Numbered from the stretch's first letter, positions 1-5,733 are shown. The stretch is DNA of 5,792 nucleotides from an uncultured Oscillospiraceae bacterium (GCA_910587205.1 CAJULZ010000144.1:1-5792); one strand, 5' to 3'. Numbers and translations are program-made. The notes: generated by a model not told the origin, from the letters alone.

Positions 1-16
1 TCACGTTTGCCCTCAT
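1..16 (-). CDS. Possible start of the gene downstream of hprK (partial)
   Basis: Only the first five codons would lie in the window (Met-Arg-Ala-Asn-Val), so no product can be named. What is seen is an ATG at 16-14 preceded by GAGGA (26-22) with a 5-base spacer, 32 bases after the hprK stop and with no terminator-like hairpin between. In-frame ATGs also occur at 28 and 22, and a GTG at 4, so the exact start is uncertain. The spacing suggests co-transcription with hprK. In many Clostridia the genes after hprK are murB, a PHP-domain gene or rapZ, but nothing here chooses among them. Confidence 0.25.
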
Positions 17-48
17 TGCCATCCTCATTAGAAGATTTTAAACAGGCT

Positions 49-1014
49 CTAAGAGTTGAGTTCCAAATACTTCTGATCAATATGGCGGTCCACTTGCTTG
101 GAAAACTCCAGCGCAGCGTTGTAACCCATCTTTTTATTCCTGTTATTCATCGCGGCAACCTCAATGATAACCGCCAGGTTCCGCCCCGGTTTCACGGGAA
201 TCGTCAGCATGGGAATACGCACGTCAAGCAGGGAAGTAAAATGTTCGTCCGCACCCAGGCGGTCATAGACCTTCCCTTTTTGCCACGTTTCCATCTGGAT
301 CATCATATCAATGGTACAATCAAAATTGACGGCCGACATGCCAAATAGACGCCGAACGTCCACCACGCCAATACCGCGCAGTTCAATGTAGTGACGGATC
401 AACTCCGGCGCAGTTCCATTTAAGCCCCCGTCCGGCGTACGCCGGATCTCCACCGCATCATCTGCAATGAGTCGATGCCCACGCTTCACCAACTCGATCG
501 CCGTTTCGCTTTTGCCTACGCCAGATTCCCCCGCCAACAGTACACCTTCCCCATAAACCTCCACCAGTACCCCAGAACGGGTAATAGCAGGTGACAACGC
601 TGCCCGTAAATAGGCAATCAGGGTACTCATAATGTTAGCTGTATTCTCCTGGGTGCCCAAAATCACCTGCTGGTGTTTTCTGGCCATCTCCATACATTCA
701 GGATAAGGCTGCAGTCCCCGGGCAAAAATCACCGCTGGAGTATGATAGGAAAACAGCGTATCGAACACGACCGCACGTTTTTTAGGGGTAATGCCCTCCA
801 GATAGGATATCTCTACCAGGCCGAGTAATTGCATCCGCTCTTTATCGAAGTAGTCAAAAAAACCGGTCAGCTGTAAGCCCGGCCTGTTCACATCCTCAAT
901 GGTGATCCGCCGCTCCCGATAGCCCTCCGGTCCATAGATTACATTTAAATGAAAGTTATCAATAATTGTCCCAAGCTTGATACCCATCCGTTCCGCCACC
1001 ACGGCCACCCCCAT
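49..1014 (-). CDS. hprK: HPr kinase/phosphorylase
   Basis: Bifunctional cytosolic enzyme that phosphorylates the PTS carrier HPr on Ser46 and removes that phosphate by phosphorolysis, feeding CcpA-dependent carbon catabolite control. The product is 321 residues from the first ATG. An N-terminal DRTGG-like domain (about 10-140) precedes the kinase domain. Visible motifs are the P-loop GESGVGKS (162-169), RGHRLIADDAVEIR (178-191) with the paired aspartates, the family signature ELRGIGVVDVRRLFG (211-225), DRLG (251-254), and the C-terminal signature around PGRNLAVIIEVAAMN (277-290). Position 147 is Ser, where the Bacillus enzyme as I recall it has His. The start is uncertain: GAGGA directly abuts the ATG at 1014, which suits the GTG at 1008 better (6-base spacer). 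Alignment to the remembered B. subtilis N terminus favours the ATG at 987, giving 312 residues. The gene is divergent from rpmB. No HPr gene is in the window. Confidence 0.97.
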   Translation of the reverse strand: MGVAVVAERMGIKLGTIIDNFHLNVIYGPEGYRERRITIEDVNRPGLQLTGFFDYFDKERMQLLGLVEISYLEGITPKKRAVVFDTLFSYHTPAVIFARGLQPYPECMEMARKHQQVILGTQENTANIMSTLIAYLRAALSPAITRSGVLVEVYGEGVLLAGESGVGKSETAIELVKRGHRLIADDAVEIRRTPDGGLNGTAPELIRHYIELRGIGVVDVRRLFGMSAVNFDCTIDMMIQMETWQKGKVYDRLGADEHFTSLLDVRIPMLTIPVKPGRNLAVIIEVAAMNNRNKKMGYNAALEFSKQVDRHIDQKYLELNS

Positions 1015-1019
1015 TCCTC
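1015..1019 (-). promoter_or_regulatory. Ribosome binding site of hprK, misplaced for the first ATG
   Basis: GAGGA lies immediately next to the ATG at 1014, with no spacer. For the GTG at 1008 the same motif has a 6-base spacer, which is normal. It is therefore evidence that translation may begin two codons inside the longest reading frame. Confidence 0.5.
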
Positions 1020-1051
1020 AGTACCGTCGCACAACGCACGGCCTGTATGTA

Positions 1052-1060
1052 ATTATACCA
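1052..1060 (-). promoter_or_regulatory. Probable hprK promoter (extended -10)
   Basis: On the minus strand the sequence reads TGGTATAAT: a perfect TATAAT (1057-1052) with the TGn extension (1060-1058). At the -35 distance there is only a run of T, but extended -10 promoters do not depend on a good -35. The start of transcription would be near 1045, giving a leader of about 30 bases before hprK. Confidence 0.6.
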
Positions 1061-1103
1061 TACTCTCTTACTGAAAAAAATAGGAGATTCCTCAAATTCA
1101 CAC

Positions 1104-1135
1104 TTGATTTTTCCAGCTTTCTATGATAGTATAAT
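1104..1135 (+). promoter_or_regulatory. Probable rpmB promoter
   Basis: A perfect TATAAT at 1130-1135 lies 46 bases before the rpmB ATG. The nearest -35-like hexamer is TTGATT at 1104-1109, but the 20-base spacing is longer than the usual 17. The -10 is convincing and the -35 is weak. It lies about 75 bases from the hprK -10 and points the opposite way. Confidence 0.55.
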
Positions 1136-1181
1136 GAAGTTATCGTTTGCACTATTCCAAGCAGCAAGGAGGTTAGTCAAT

Positions 1182-1370
1182 ATGGCCAAATGCGAGTTCT
1201 GCGGCAAGGGCGTGAATTTCGGCATTCAGGTGTCCCATTCTCACCGCCGCTCCAACCGCCCCTGGAAGCCCAACGTCAAGCGCGTCAAGGCTGTGGTGGA
1301 CGGCGCTCCCAAACACGTCTATGTGTGCACCCGCTGCCTCCGCTCCGGCAAGGTCACCCGCGCCGTGTAA
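1182..1370 (+). CDS. rpmB: Large-subunit ribosomal protein L28 (bL28), zinc-ribbon form
   Basis: Structural protein of the 50S subunit. The product is 62 residues, the usual length for bL28. The start is ATG 1182, because AAGGAGG at 1166-1172 sits 9 bases upstream and the product then begins Met-Ala-Lys-Cys as the family does; the reading frame is open further upstream, but that part looks unrelated. The four cysteines C4, C7, C49 and C52 form two CxxC pairs, the zinc-binding version of L28. The B. subtilis RpmB as I recall it lacks them. Other visible family features are the SHSHRRSNRPWKPN stretch (18-31) and a C-terminal RSGKVTR (54-60). It is a single-gene unit with its own promoter and terminator, divergent from hprK and convergent with gpsA. 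In many Firmicutes rpmB is likewise isolated. Confidence 0.97.
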   Translation: MAKCEFCGKGVNFGIQVSHSHRRSNRPWKPNVKRVKAVVDGAPKHVYVCTRCLRSGKVTRAV

Positions 1371-1388
1371 TTCCATAAGGAAGCAGAT

Positions 1389-1423
1389 CGGACCCCGTGC
1401 GAAAGCGCGGGGTCCGGTTTTTT
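1389..1423 (+). terminator. Rho-independent terminator of rpmB
   Basis: A 12-bp stem (1389-1400 with 1405-1416, one G-U pair) closes a GAAA tetraloop (1401-1404) and is followed by one G and six T (1418-1423). It begins 18 bases after the rpmB stop. Read on the minus strand the hairpin is equally stable but no T-run follows, so it would be at most a weak stop for transcripts coming from gpsA. Confidence 0.95.
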
Positions 1424-1500
1424 GCCGGCATGGGTTTACCCTTCCCATACTTGACCGTTTCCCTTGCCCGTCCACAGTACCACGGTAGACTTCAGCCCCA

Positions 1501-2511
1501 TTATATCCAGCTCTCCTCGGCTTCCAGCTCACCCCGCCGGGCCCTGCTCATGAGCTGCTCCAATACTCTCCGGGGATCCGCTCCCTCATATAATACTTCA
1601 TAGGCTCCAGTCGTAATAGGCATCTCCACCCCCGCCCGATCAGCCAAGTCTTTGGCGCTGGCAGCAGCATAATAGCCCTCGACTACCGCCCCACCCAGTT
1701 CCGCAATAGCCTCCTGAGCTGGTTTCCCTTGGCCAATCAGGATACCTGCCCGCCGATTGCGGGAGTGCATGGAAGTGCAGGTAACAATCAGATCCCCCAC
1801 TCCGGCCAGCCCCGCAAAAGTCTCTTTTCGCGCTCCCAGGGCCACCCCCAGTCGGGCAATTTCTGTCAGTCCCCGGGTCATAAGCATTGCTTTTGTATTG
1901 TCGCCACAGCCCATACCATCACAACAGCCTGCACACAGGGCAATAACATTTTTCAACGCCGCACCAATCTCTACCCCAATAATATCCGGCGAAGTGTAGA
2001 TTCGCAAAGACCGGCTCATAAATATGTCCTGGGCCAACTCAGCAGCGGGGTGATTTTCACAGGCCACCACCACTGCTGTAGGTACCCCCCGGCCCACCTC
2101 CTCCGCATGGGAAGGTCCAGACAGCACCACTACCGGACAAAACCCGCCGATTTCCTCCTCTACAACCTGATGGAGCAATCGTGCACTCTCCCTCTCGATC
2201 CCTTTGGATACCAGAATTACAGGCGTGCCAGGGTCCAACTTCTCCCCAAGCCGTCGAGCGGTAGCCCGCACTGCAAAGGACGGCGTAGCCAACACCACTG
2301 CTCCACAGCCCTTTGCACAGTCCAAATCCGCAGTAAGCACGAGTTCATCTGGAAGCGTTATCCCAGGCAACATGGGGTTTCCCCGTTTCTCCTGCAAGAT
2401 AGTACTCTCCTGCTCTGTATAACTCCACAGCACCGTCTCGTGCCCATTTCCCAGCAGTGCCAGCGCCAGGGCGGTACCCCAGGCACCGCTTCCAATTACA
2501 GCCGTCCTCAT
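1501..2511 (-). CDS. gpsA: Glycerol-3-phosphate dehydrogenase [NAD(P)+]
   Basis: Cytosolic enzyme that reduces dihydroxyacetone phosphate to sn-glycerol 3-phosphate, the backbone precursor of phospholipids. The product is 336 residues, the normal length. Visible are the N-terminal Rossmann motif GSGAWGTA (7-14), SKGIE (102-106) with a conserved lysine, SGPSHAEEV (131-139), GAALKNVIA (183-191) carrying the family's catalytic lysine at 187, GDNTKAMLMTRG (203-214), GLAGVGDLIVTCTS (234-247) and SRNRR (250-254). It is rich in cysteine around 193-202. The ATG overlaps the plsY stop by four bases (ATGA at 2511-2508). GGAGG at 2525-2521 supplies a ribosome site with a 9-base spacer. It is the last gene of der-plsY-gpsA, and its product is the substrate of PlsY. 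No spoIVA follows, although that gene often sits next to gpsA in spore formers. No convincing terminator of its own is seen. Confidence 0.98.
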   Translation of the reverse strand: MRTAVIGSGAWGTALALALLGNGHETVLWSYTEQESTILQEKRGNPMLPGITLPDELVLTADLDCAKGCGAVVLATPSFAVRATARRLGEKLDPGTPVILVSKGIERESARLLHQVVEEEIGGFCPVVVLSGPSHAEEVGRGVPTAVVVACENHPAAELAQDIFMSRSLRIYTSPDIIGVEIGAALKNVIALCAGCCDGMGCGDNTKAMLMTRGLTEIARLGVALGARKETFAGLAGVGDLIVTCTSMHSRNRRAGILIGQGKPAQEAIAELGGAVVEGYYAAASAKDLADRAGVEMPITTGAYEVLYEGADPRRVLEQLMSRARRGELEAEESWI

Positions 2512-3332
2512 TCCTTATCCCCTCCCTTTGCATCCGGATCTTCTCGACTCGGTACATCCAAAGCCGGTTCCACCGAGGCCTCCTCTTCCAATTGTTCTTG
2601 AATGATACCCCTTTCTTTGCCACCTTCGGATGCATCCCCCTCTGCCTCAACTTCCTGTATCTGCGATAGAGCTTTCTTGTGGATAGTAAATTTGGATTCC
2701 GTGCCCTTAAGAATGCGCACAATATTTCCTCGGTGCTTCCAAAGAATCAACCCTCCCACAAAAACAGACAGCAAGGTGACAAGTGAATCCTGGTATACAA
2801 ACCCGGATACAAAGGGGAAGGAAAACCCGGCCCAGCACGAGCCAAGGGATACATATCGCGTCGCCACGGCCAGAATAACAAATCCTCCCCATACCACCAG
2901 CGCCACCCGCCAATCGATCATAAGGGCAATGGCGCCGCCGGATAGGATGCCCTTCCCACCTCGAAACTGGAACGTACACGGGTACATATGACCCAGCAGG
3001 CAAAATGTCCCCGCCCAATATTTTGCTAACGTAACCAGTTCTGGTGAGATATGCCCCGCAATAAAAACAGCAAACAGGACGGCAGCCACCGCCTTCACCA
3101 CGTCGGACAAGATCACCACTGCGGTCAGCGGGCCGCCAAACACACGGTAAAAATTAGTCAGGCCAGCATTTCCGCTGCCATGGTTCCGCACATCGTCACG
3201 GAGGATATAGCGGGATACCACCACTGCACCATTAAAACAACCCAAACAGTAAGCTACTACGGCGACACCTACAGCAGCCACAGCCAACCACCCCAGGCTG
3301 ACACCAGATGCGACAATAAAACGAGACAACAT
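2508..3332 (-). CDS. plsY: Acyl-phosphate:glycerol-3-phosphate acyltransferase
   Basis: Integral membrane enzyme that transfers the acyl chain of acyl-phosphate to position 1 of glycerol 3-phosphate, giving lysophosphatidate. Several hydrophobic segments lie between about residues 8 and 195. The three loop motifs are present: HGSGNAGLTNFYR (51-63), GHMYP...FRGGKG (114-128), and HRGNI...KGTESK (200-214). The start is taken as ATG 3332, because AAGGAGG (3346-3340) is 7 bases upstream. The GTG at 3335 would add one residue but has only a 4-base spacer. The ATG shares one base with the der stop. Length is 274 residues against roughly 200-215 for typical PlsY. The excess is an acidic, hydrophilic C-terminal tail after the third motif. 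It is followed at once by gpsA, which makes its acceptor substrate. Confidence 0.97.
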   Translation of the reverse strand: MLSRFIVASGVSLGWLAVAAVGVAVVAYCLGCFNGAVVVSRYILRDDVRNHGSGNAGLTNFYRVFGGPLTAVVILSDVVKAVAAVLFAVFIAGHISPELVTLAKYWAGTFCLLGHMYPCTFQFRGGKGILSGGAIALMIDWRVALVVWGGFVILAVATRYVSLGSCWAGFSFPFVSGFVYQDSLVTLLSVFVGGLILWKHRGNIVRILKGTESKFTIHKKALSQIQEVEAEGDASEGGKERGIIQEQLEEEASVEPALDVPSREDPDAKGGDKE

Positions 3333-4663
3333 CACAAATCCTCCTTATCGCCCTTCTGCCGGATGGTAATACGCACAGGCGTCCCCGTCAGGCCGAAGGT
3401 GCCTCGGATCTGGTTTTCCAAATAGCGCTGGTAAGAAAAATGAAACAGCCGTGCATCATTGCAAAAGATTACAAAATGGGGCGGTTTCACCCCGATCTGG
3501 GTCATATAGTAGATCTTTAGCCGCCGCCCCTTATCCGTGGGGGGCTGAACTCTGGCCTGGGCATCCGCAAGCACTTGGTTTAGTATGCCAGTTGGGATGC
3601 GCATAGCCGCCTGGTTTACAACATTGTCAATCAAATCGAACAACCGCTCCACCCGCTGCCCGGTCAGTGCGGAGATGAATAATACCGGAGCATAGGTCAT
3701 ATAGCTCAAATCACGGCGCACATCCTCCTCCATGCGCTGCATGGTTTTTCCATCCTTCTCAATGGCATCCCACTTATTCACCACAATAACGCAGGCTTTG
3801 CCCGCTTCGTGAGCCAACCCAGCCACTTTAGTATCCTGCTCCGTGACCCCCTCCTGGGCGTCAATCATAATGAGGCATACATCGCTGCGCTCAATCGCCA
3901 TAGTAGCCCTCAGAACAGAAAACTTTTCTACCCTGTCATCTACTTTAGACTTTTTCCGCATTCCCGCGGTATCAATGATAAGATATTTCCCCTGTTCATT
4001 TTCAAAATAACTATCCACAGCATCCCGTGTAGTTCCCGCAATATCCGAGACAATAACCCGCTCCTGCCCCAGGATGCGATTCACCAGCGAAGACTTGCCG
4101 ACATTAGGTTTGCCGATAATGGCCACCTTCACCACCTCGTCTTCATCCTCTTCTGTTTCCTCTGGGGGGAAAAAGTTAAAGCAGGCATCTAATAAGTCGT
4201 CGGTTCCGTGGCCATGGACAGCAGATACAGGATACGGATCTCCCAACCCCAGGTTGTAAAATTCGTAGATGTCTGGATCTGTATGCCCTATAGAGTCCAT
4301 CTTATTTACCGCCAGCACCACAGGCTTCCGGGACCGCTGTAGCATCCCGGCCACCTCCTGATCTGCGGCAGTCATACCCGTGCGGATATCGCACACAAAT
4401 ACAATCACAGTGGCGGCAGCAATGGCAATTTCCGCCTGTTCCCGCATAAACGACAAGATCTGGTTATCAGTTCCCGGCTCAATACCACCGGTATCCACCA
4501 GGTCAAAGGTGCGGCCCCGCCACTCCGCCTCAGCGTACAGCCGGTCCCGCGTAACCCCTGGAGTGTCCTCCACAATAGATAGCCGCTTCCCAGTAAGTTT
4601 ATTAAAGAGCATGGATTTACCCACATTAGGACGGCCAACAATAGCCACCAGGGGCTTTGCCAT
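3332..4663 (-). CDS. der: Ribosome biogenesis GTPase Der (EngA), double Era-like GTPase
   Basis: Essential GTPase of late 50S assembly in studied bacteria. The product is 443 residues, the family's usual length, with two G domains and a C-terminal KH-like domain. First G domain: P-loop GRPNVGKS (10-17), TPGVTRD (34-40), DTGG (57-60), NKMD (120-123), SAVHG (147-151). An acidic linker follows (about 168-176). Second G domain: GKPNVGKS (184-191), TTRD (211-214), DTAG (231-234), NKWD (296-299), SALTG (331-335). The KH-like part (about 350-437) includes YYMTQIGVKPPHFVIFCN. No key GTPase residue is missing. The ATG has GGAGGG (4676-4671) with a 7-base spacer. It is the first gene of an operon with plsY and gpsA, and der-plsY-gpsA is a recurrent order in Clostridia. 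Confidence 0.99.
   Translation of the reverse strand: MAKPLVAIVGRPNVGKSMLFNKLTGKRLSIVEDTPGVTRDRLYAEAEWRGRTFDLVDTGGIEPGTDNQILSFMREQAEIAIAAATVIVFVCDIRTGMTAADQEVAGMLQRSRKPVVLAVNKMDSIGHTDPDIYEFYNLGLGDPYPVSAVHGHGTDDLLDACFNFFPPEETEEDEDEVVKVAIIGKPNVGKSSLVNRILGQERVIVSDIAGTTRDAVDSYFENEQGKYLIIDTAGMRKKSKVDDRVEKFSVLRATMAIERSDVCLIMIDAQEGVTEQDTKVAGLAHEAGKACVIVVNKWDAIEKDGKTMQRMEEDVRRDLSYMTYAPVLFISALTGQRVERLFDLIDNVVNQAAMRIPTGILNQVLADAQARVQPPTDKGRRLKIYYMTQIGVKPPHFVIFCNDARLFHFSYQRYLENQIRGTFGLTGTPVRITIRQKGDKEDL
3340..3346 (-). promoter_or_regulatory. Ribosome binding site that decides the plsY start
   Basis: A perfect AAGGAGG lies inside the last codons of der. Its spacer is 7 bases to the ATG at 3332 and 4 bases to the GTG at 3335, so the ATG is favoured. 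Its strength suggests that plsY is initiated efficiently as well as being coupled to termination of der. Confidence 0.75.
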
Positions 4664-4756
4664 GAATAATCCCTCCGATCCGCTCAGGCAAATAGGCCAA
4701 GACGCTGATTACATTCATATAGGCCGCAAAAACAGCATATATGGACAATTGAAAAT

Positions 4757-4765
4757 AGTATACCA
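4757..4765 (-). promoter_or_regulatory. Probable der operon promoter (extended -10)
   Basis: The minus strand reads TGGTATACT: TATACT (4762-4757) with the TGn extension (4765-4763). The -35 position holds no good hexamer, but the region just upstream is A/T-tract rich. Transcription would start near 4750, giving a leader of about 85 bases. It lies downstream of the rpmF terminator, so der-plsY-gpsA probably has its own start. Confidence 0.5.
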
Positions 4766-4819
4766 AATTTTTTCAAAAAAAGATAGGGGAAACAAGAAAT
4801 TTCTCAGGACGGTAGTAAC

Positions 4820-4848
4820 AAAAAAGCTGCCGCAACCGCGGCAGCTTT
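4820..4848 (-). terminator. Rho-independent terminator of yceD-rpmF
   Basis: An 8-bp GC-rich stem (4826-4833 with 4838-4845) with a four-base loop (4834-4837) is extended by three A-T pairs. On the minus strand it runs straight into six T (4825-4820). It begins about 20 bases after the rpmF stop. In the other direction only TTTC follows, so it works mainly for minus-strand transcripts. Confidence 0.92.
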
Positions 4849-4865
4849 CTTCGATATCGCTTTCC

Positions 4866-5048
4866 TCACTTTTCGGTGGCAGCAACCTCACGGCCATTGT
4901 AGGTCATGCAGTTTTTGCAAATGCGGTGGGGCAGGGTAACAGTACCGCACTTGGGGCAGGTGTTGATACCGGGGGTCTCCAGCTTCCACACGGAACTGCG
5001 GCGCTTATTCCTGCGTTGCTTGGATACCTTGCTTTTAGGGACGGCCAT
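4866..5048 (-). CDS. rpmF: Large-subunit ribosomal protein L32 (bL32), zinc-ribbon form
   Basis: Structural 50S protein. It has 60 residues, normal for bL32. It begins with the family signature MAVPKSKVSKQRRNKRRS and carries a four-cysteine zinc ribbon: C31 and C34 (CPKC), C44 and C47 (CKNC), with LPHRIC between and NGREV near the end. Zinc-independent paralogues lack these cysteines. AAGGAGGTG (5062-5054) is a nearly complete anti-16S match, with a 7-base spacer from AAGGAGG to the ATG. It follows yceD by 41 bases and is followed by a strong terminator, so the two form one unit. The yceD-rpmF pair is widely conserved, including in E. coli. Confidence 0.98.
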   Translation of the reverse strand: MAVPKSKVSKQRRNKRRSSVWKLETPGINTCPKCGTVTLPHRICKNCMTYNGREVAATEK

Positions 5049-5071
5049 TTTGACACCTCCTTATCGGTCAA

Positions 5072-5083
5072 TGTCCGCGGACA
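5072..5083. repeat. Perfect 12-base palindrome between yceD and rpmF
   Basis: TGTCCGCGGACA reads identically on both strands. It lies 6 bases after the yceD stop and just upstream of the rpmF ribosome site. As RNA it could form at best a 4-bp stem with a CGCG loop, so it is not a terminator. It may be chance or a protein binding site. Confidence 0.4.
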
Positions 5084-5089
5084 GACAAC

Positions 5090-5602
5090 TCACTCTTTCG
5101 AGCCCTGATCCTCCAATAACTGTGCCAGCTTGGCCAGCCTGGGGTCAATCTCCTTCTTGCAGCGGCAGGGCTCACGGTTTAAGTCCACACCGCAGCCGGA
5201 GCAAAGGCCCTTACAATCCTCGGAGCACAGGTTTTTTGTGTCCATTTCGAGGAGGAATATCTCCTGCATTAGCCCGTCCAGTTCCAGTACCCCATCCTTG
5301 TCCAGCAGGACGATGTCATCACTCTCCTCATTAGCCAGTTCCATGGCCAATAAGGTTTCATATTCCACCGCTTTTTCCCGCTCAAAAGGTCTGGCACACC
5401 GGTCACAAACCAGCGACAGCACGCTGCCCAGCCGGGCGTTCAGCAACATGGCACCCGCCATATTCCGTACCCTGCCCTCCACATGGATGCTATGGGAAAA
5501 GGGCCTTATCCCATTCCACTCCACCTGAGATAGATCTAACTCAAAGTCGAACGGAAGGACTGCACTAGGCTCTTGAGCTACATGCTTCAAATCCAGTTTC
5601 AT
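5090..5602 (-). CDS. yceD: DUF177/YceD family protein (23S rRNA accumulation protein)
   Basis: Soluble protein of the DUF177/YceD family, whose members have been linked to 23S rRNA accumulation. The biochemical activity is not settled. It has 170 residues, typical for the family. Eight cysteines are visible: C66 and C69 (CDRC) in the middle, then C126, C130, C134 and C137 in the family motif CSEDCKGLCSGCGVDLN (126-142), then C146 and C148. They probably bind zinc. The C terminus DPRLAKLAQLL (153-163) is the usual family ending. The ATG at 5602 has GAGGTG (5612-5607), 4 bases away or 6 from the GAGG core. It is first in a two-gene unit with rpmF, behind a consensus promoter. The gene symbol follows the E. 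coli name; Firmicutes annotations often give only DUF177. Confidence 0.93.
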   Translation of the reverse strand: MKLDLKHVAQEPSAVLPFDFELDLSQVEWNGIRPFSHSIHVEGRVRNMAGAMLLNARLGSVLSLVCDRCARPFEREKAVEYETLLAMELANEESDDIVLLDKDGVLELDGLMQEIFLLEMDTKNLCSEDCKGLCSGCGVDLNREPCRCKKEIDPRLAKLAQLLEDQGSKE

Positions 5603-5627
5603 GGCACACCTCGCATAATGGCACGAG

Positions 5628-5640
5628 TAGTATTATACTA
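5628..5640. repeat. Inverted repeat covering the yceD -10 box
   Basis: TAGTAT and ATACTA flank one central base, a perfect 6+6 inverted repeat that exactly spans the -10 hexamer at 5632-5637. The position is right for a repressor operator, but part of the symmetry comes from the -10 sequence itself. No known operator is recognised with confidence. Confidence 0.4.
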
Positions 5641-5660
5641 AATAACGGCGAGAATGTCAA
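5632..5660 (-). promoter_or_regulatory. Strong sigma-A promoter of yceD-rpmF
   Basis: TTGACA (5660-5655) and TATAAT (5637-5632) are both perfect and are separated by exactly 17 bases. Transcription would start near 5625, leaving a leader of about 23 bases. This is the best promoter in the window, as expected for a ribosomal protein unit. Confidence 0.9.
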
Positions 5661-5733
5661 ATCATTTCTGCCACTTTTTAAACATTTTTCGCCGTGCCGC
5701 TGTCTTGGATTTCCCTGAACAAAAGAAAACACC

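Noticed and set aside
1015..1181. Riboswitch or ribosomal-protein leader before rpmB
   Set aside because: From the predicted start the leader is only about 40 bases and shows no stable fold.
1173..1532. 119-codon open frame on the minus strand over rpmB
   Set aside because: It is antisense to rpmB and its terminator, and the protein looks like a frame shadow rich in Gly and Ala.
1729..2601. 290-codon open frame on the plus strand
   Set aside because: It lies antisense to gpsA and crosses the gpsA-plsY junction. Its translation is rich in Ser, Gln and His, has no recognisable domain, and has no good ribosome site.
4626..4718. Possible 30-codon upstream ORF overlapping the der start
   Set aside because: The ATG at 4718 has no ribosome binding motif and the frame ends just inside der. 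There is too little to support a leader peptide.
4380..5108. 242-codon open frame on the plus strand
   Set aside because: It runs antisense through der, the noncoding region, the rpmF terminator and rpmF. Such a path is explained by the shadows of real genes.
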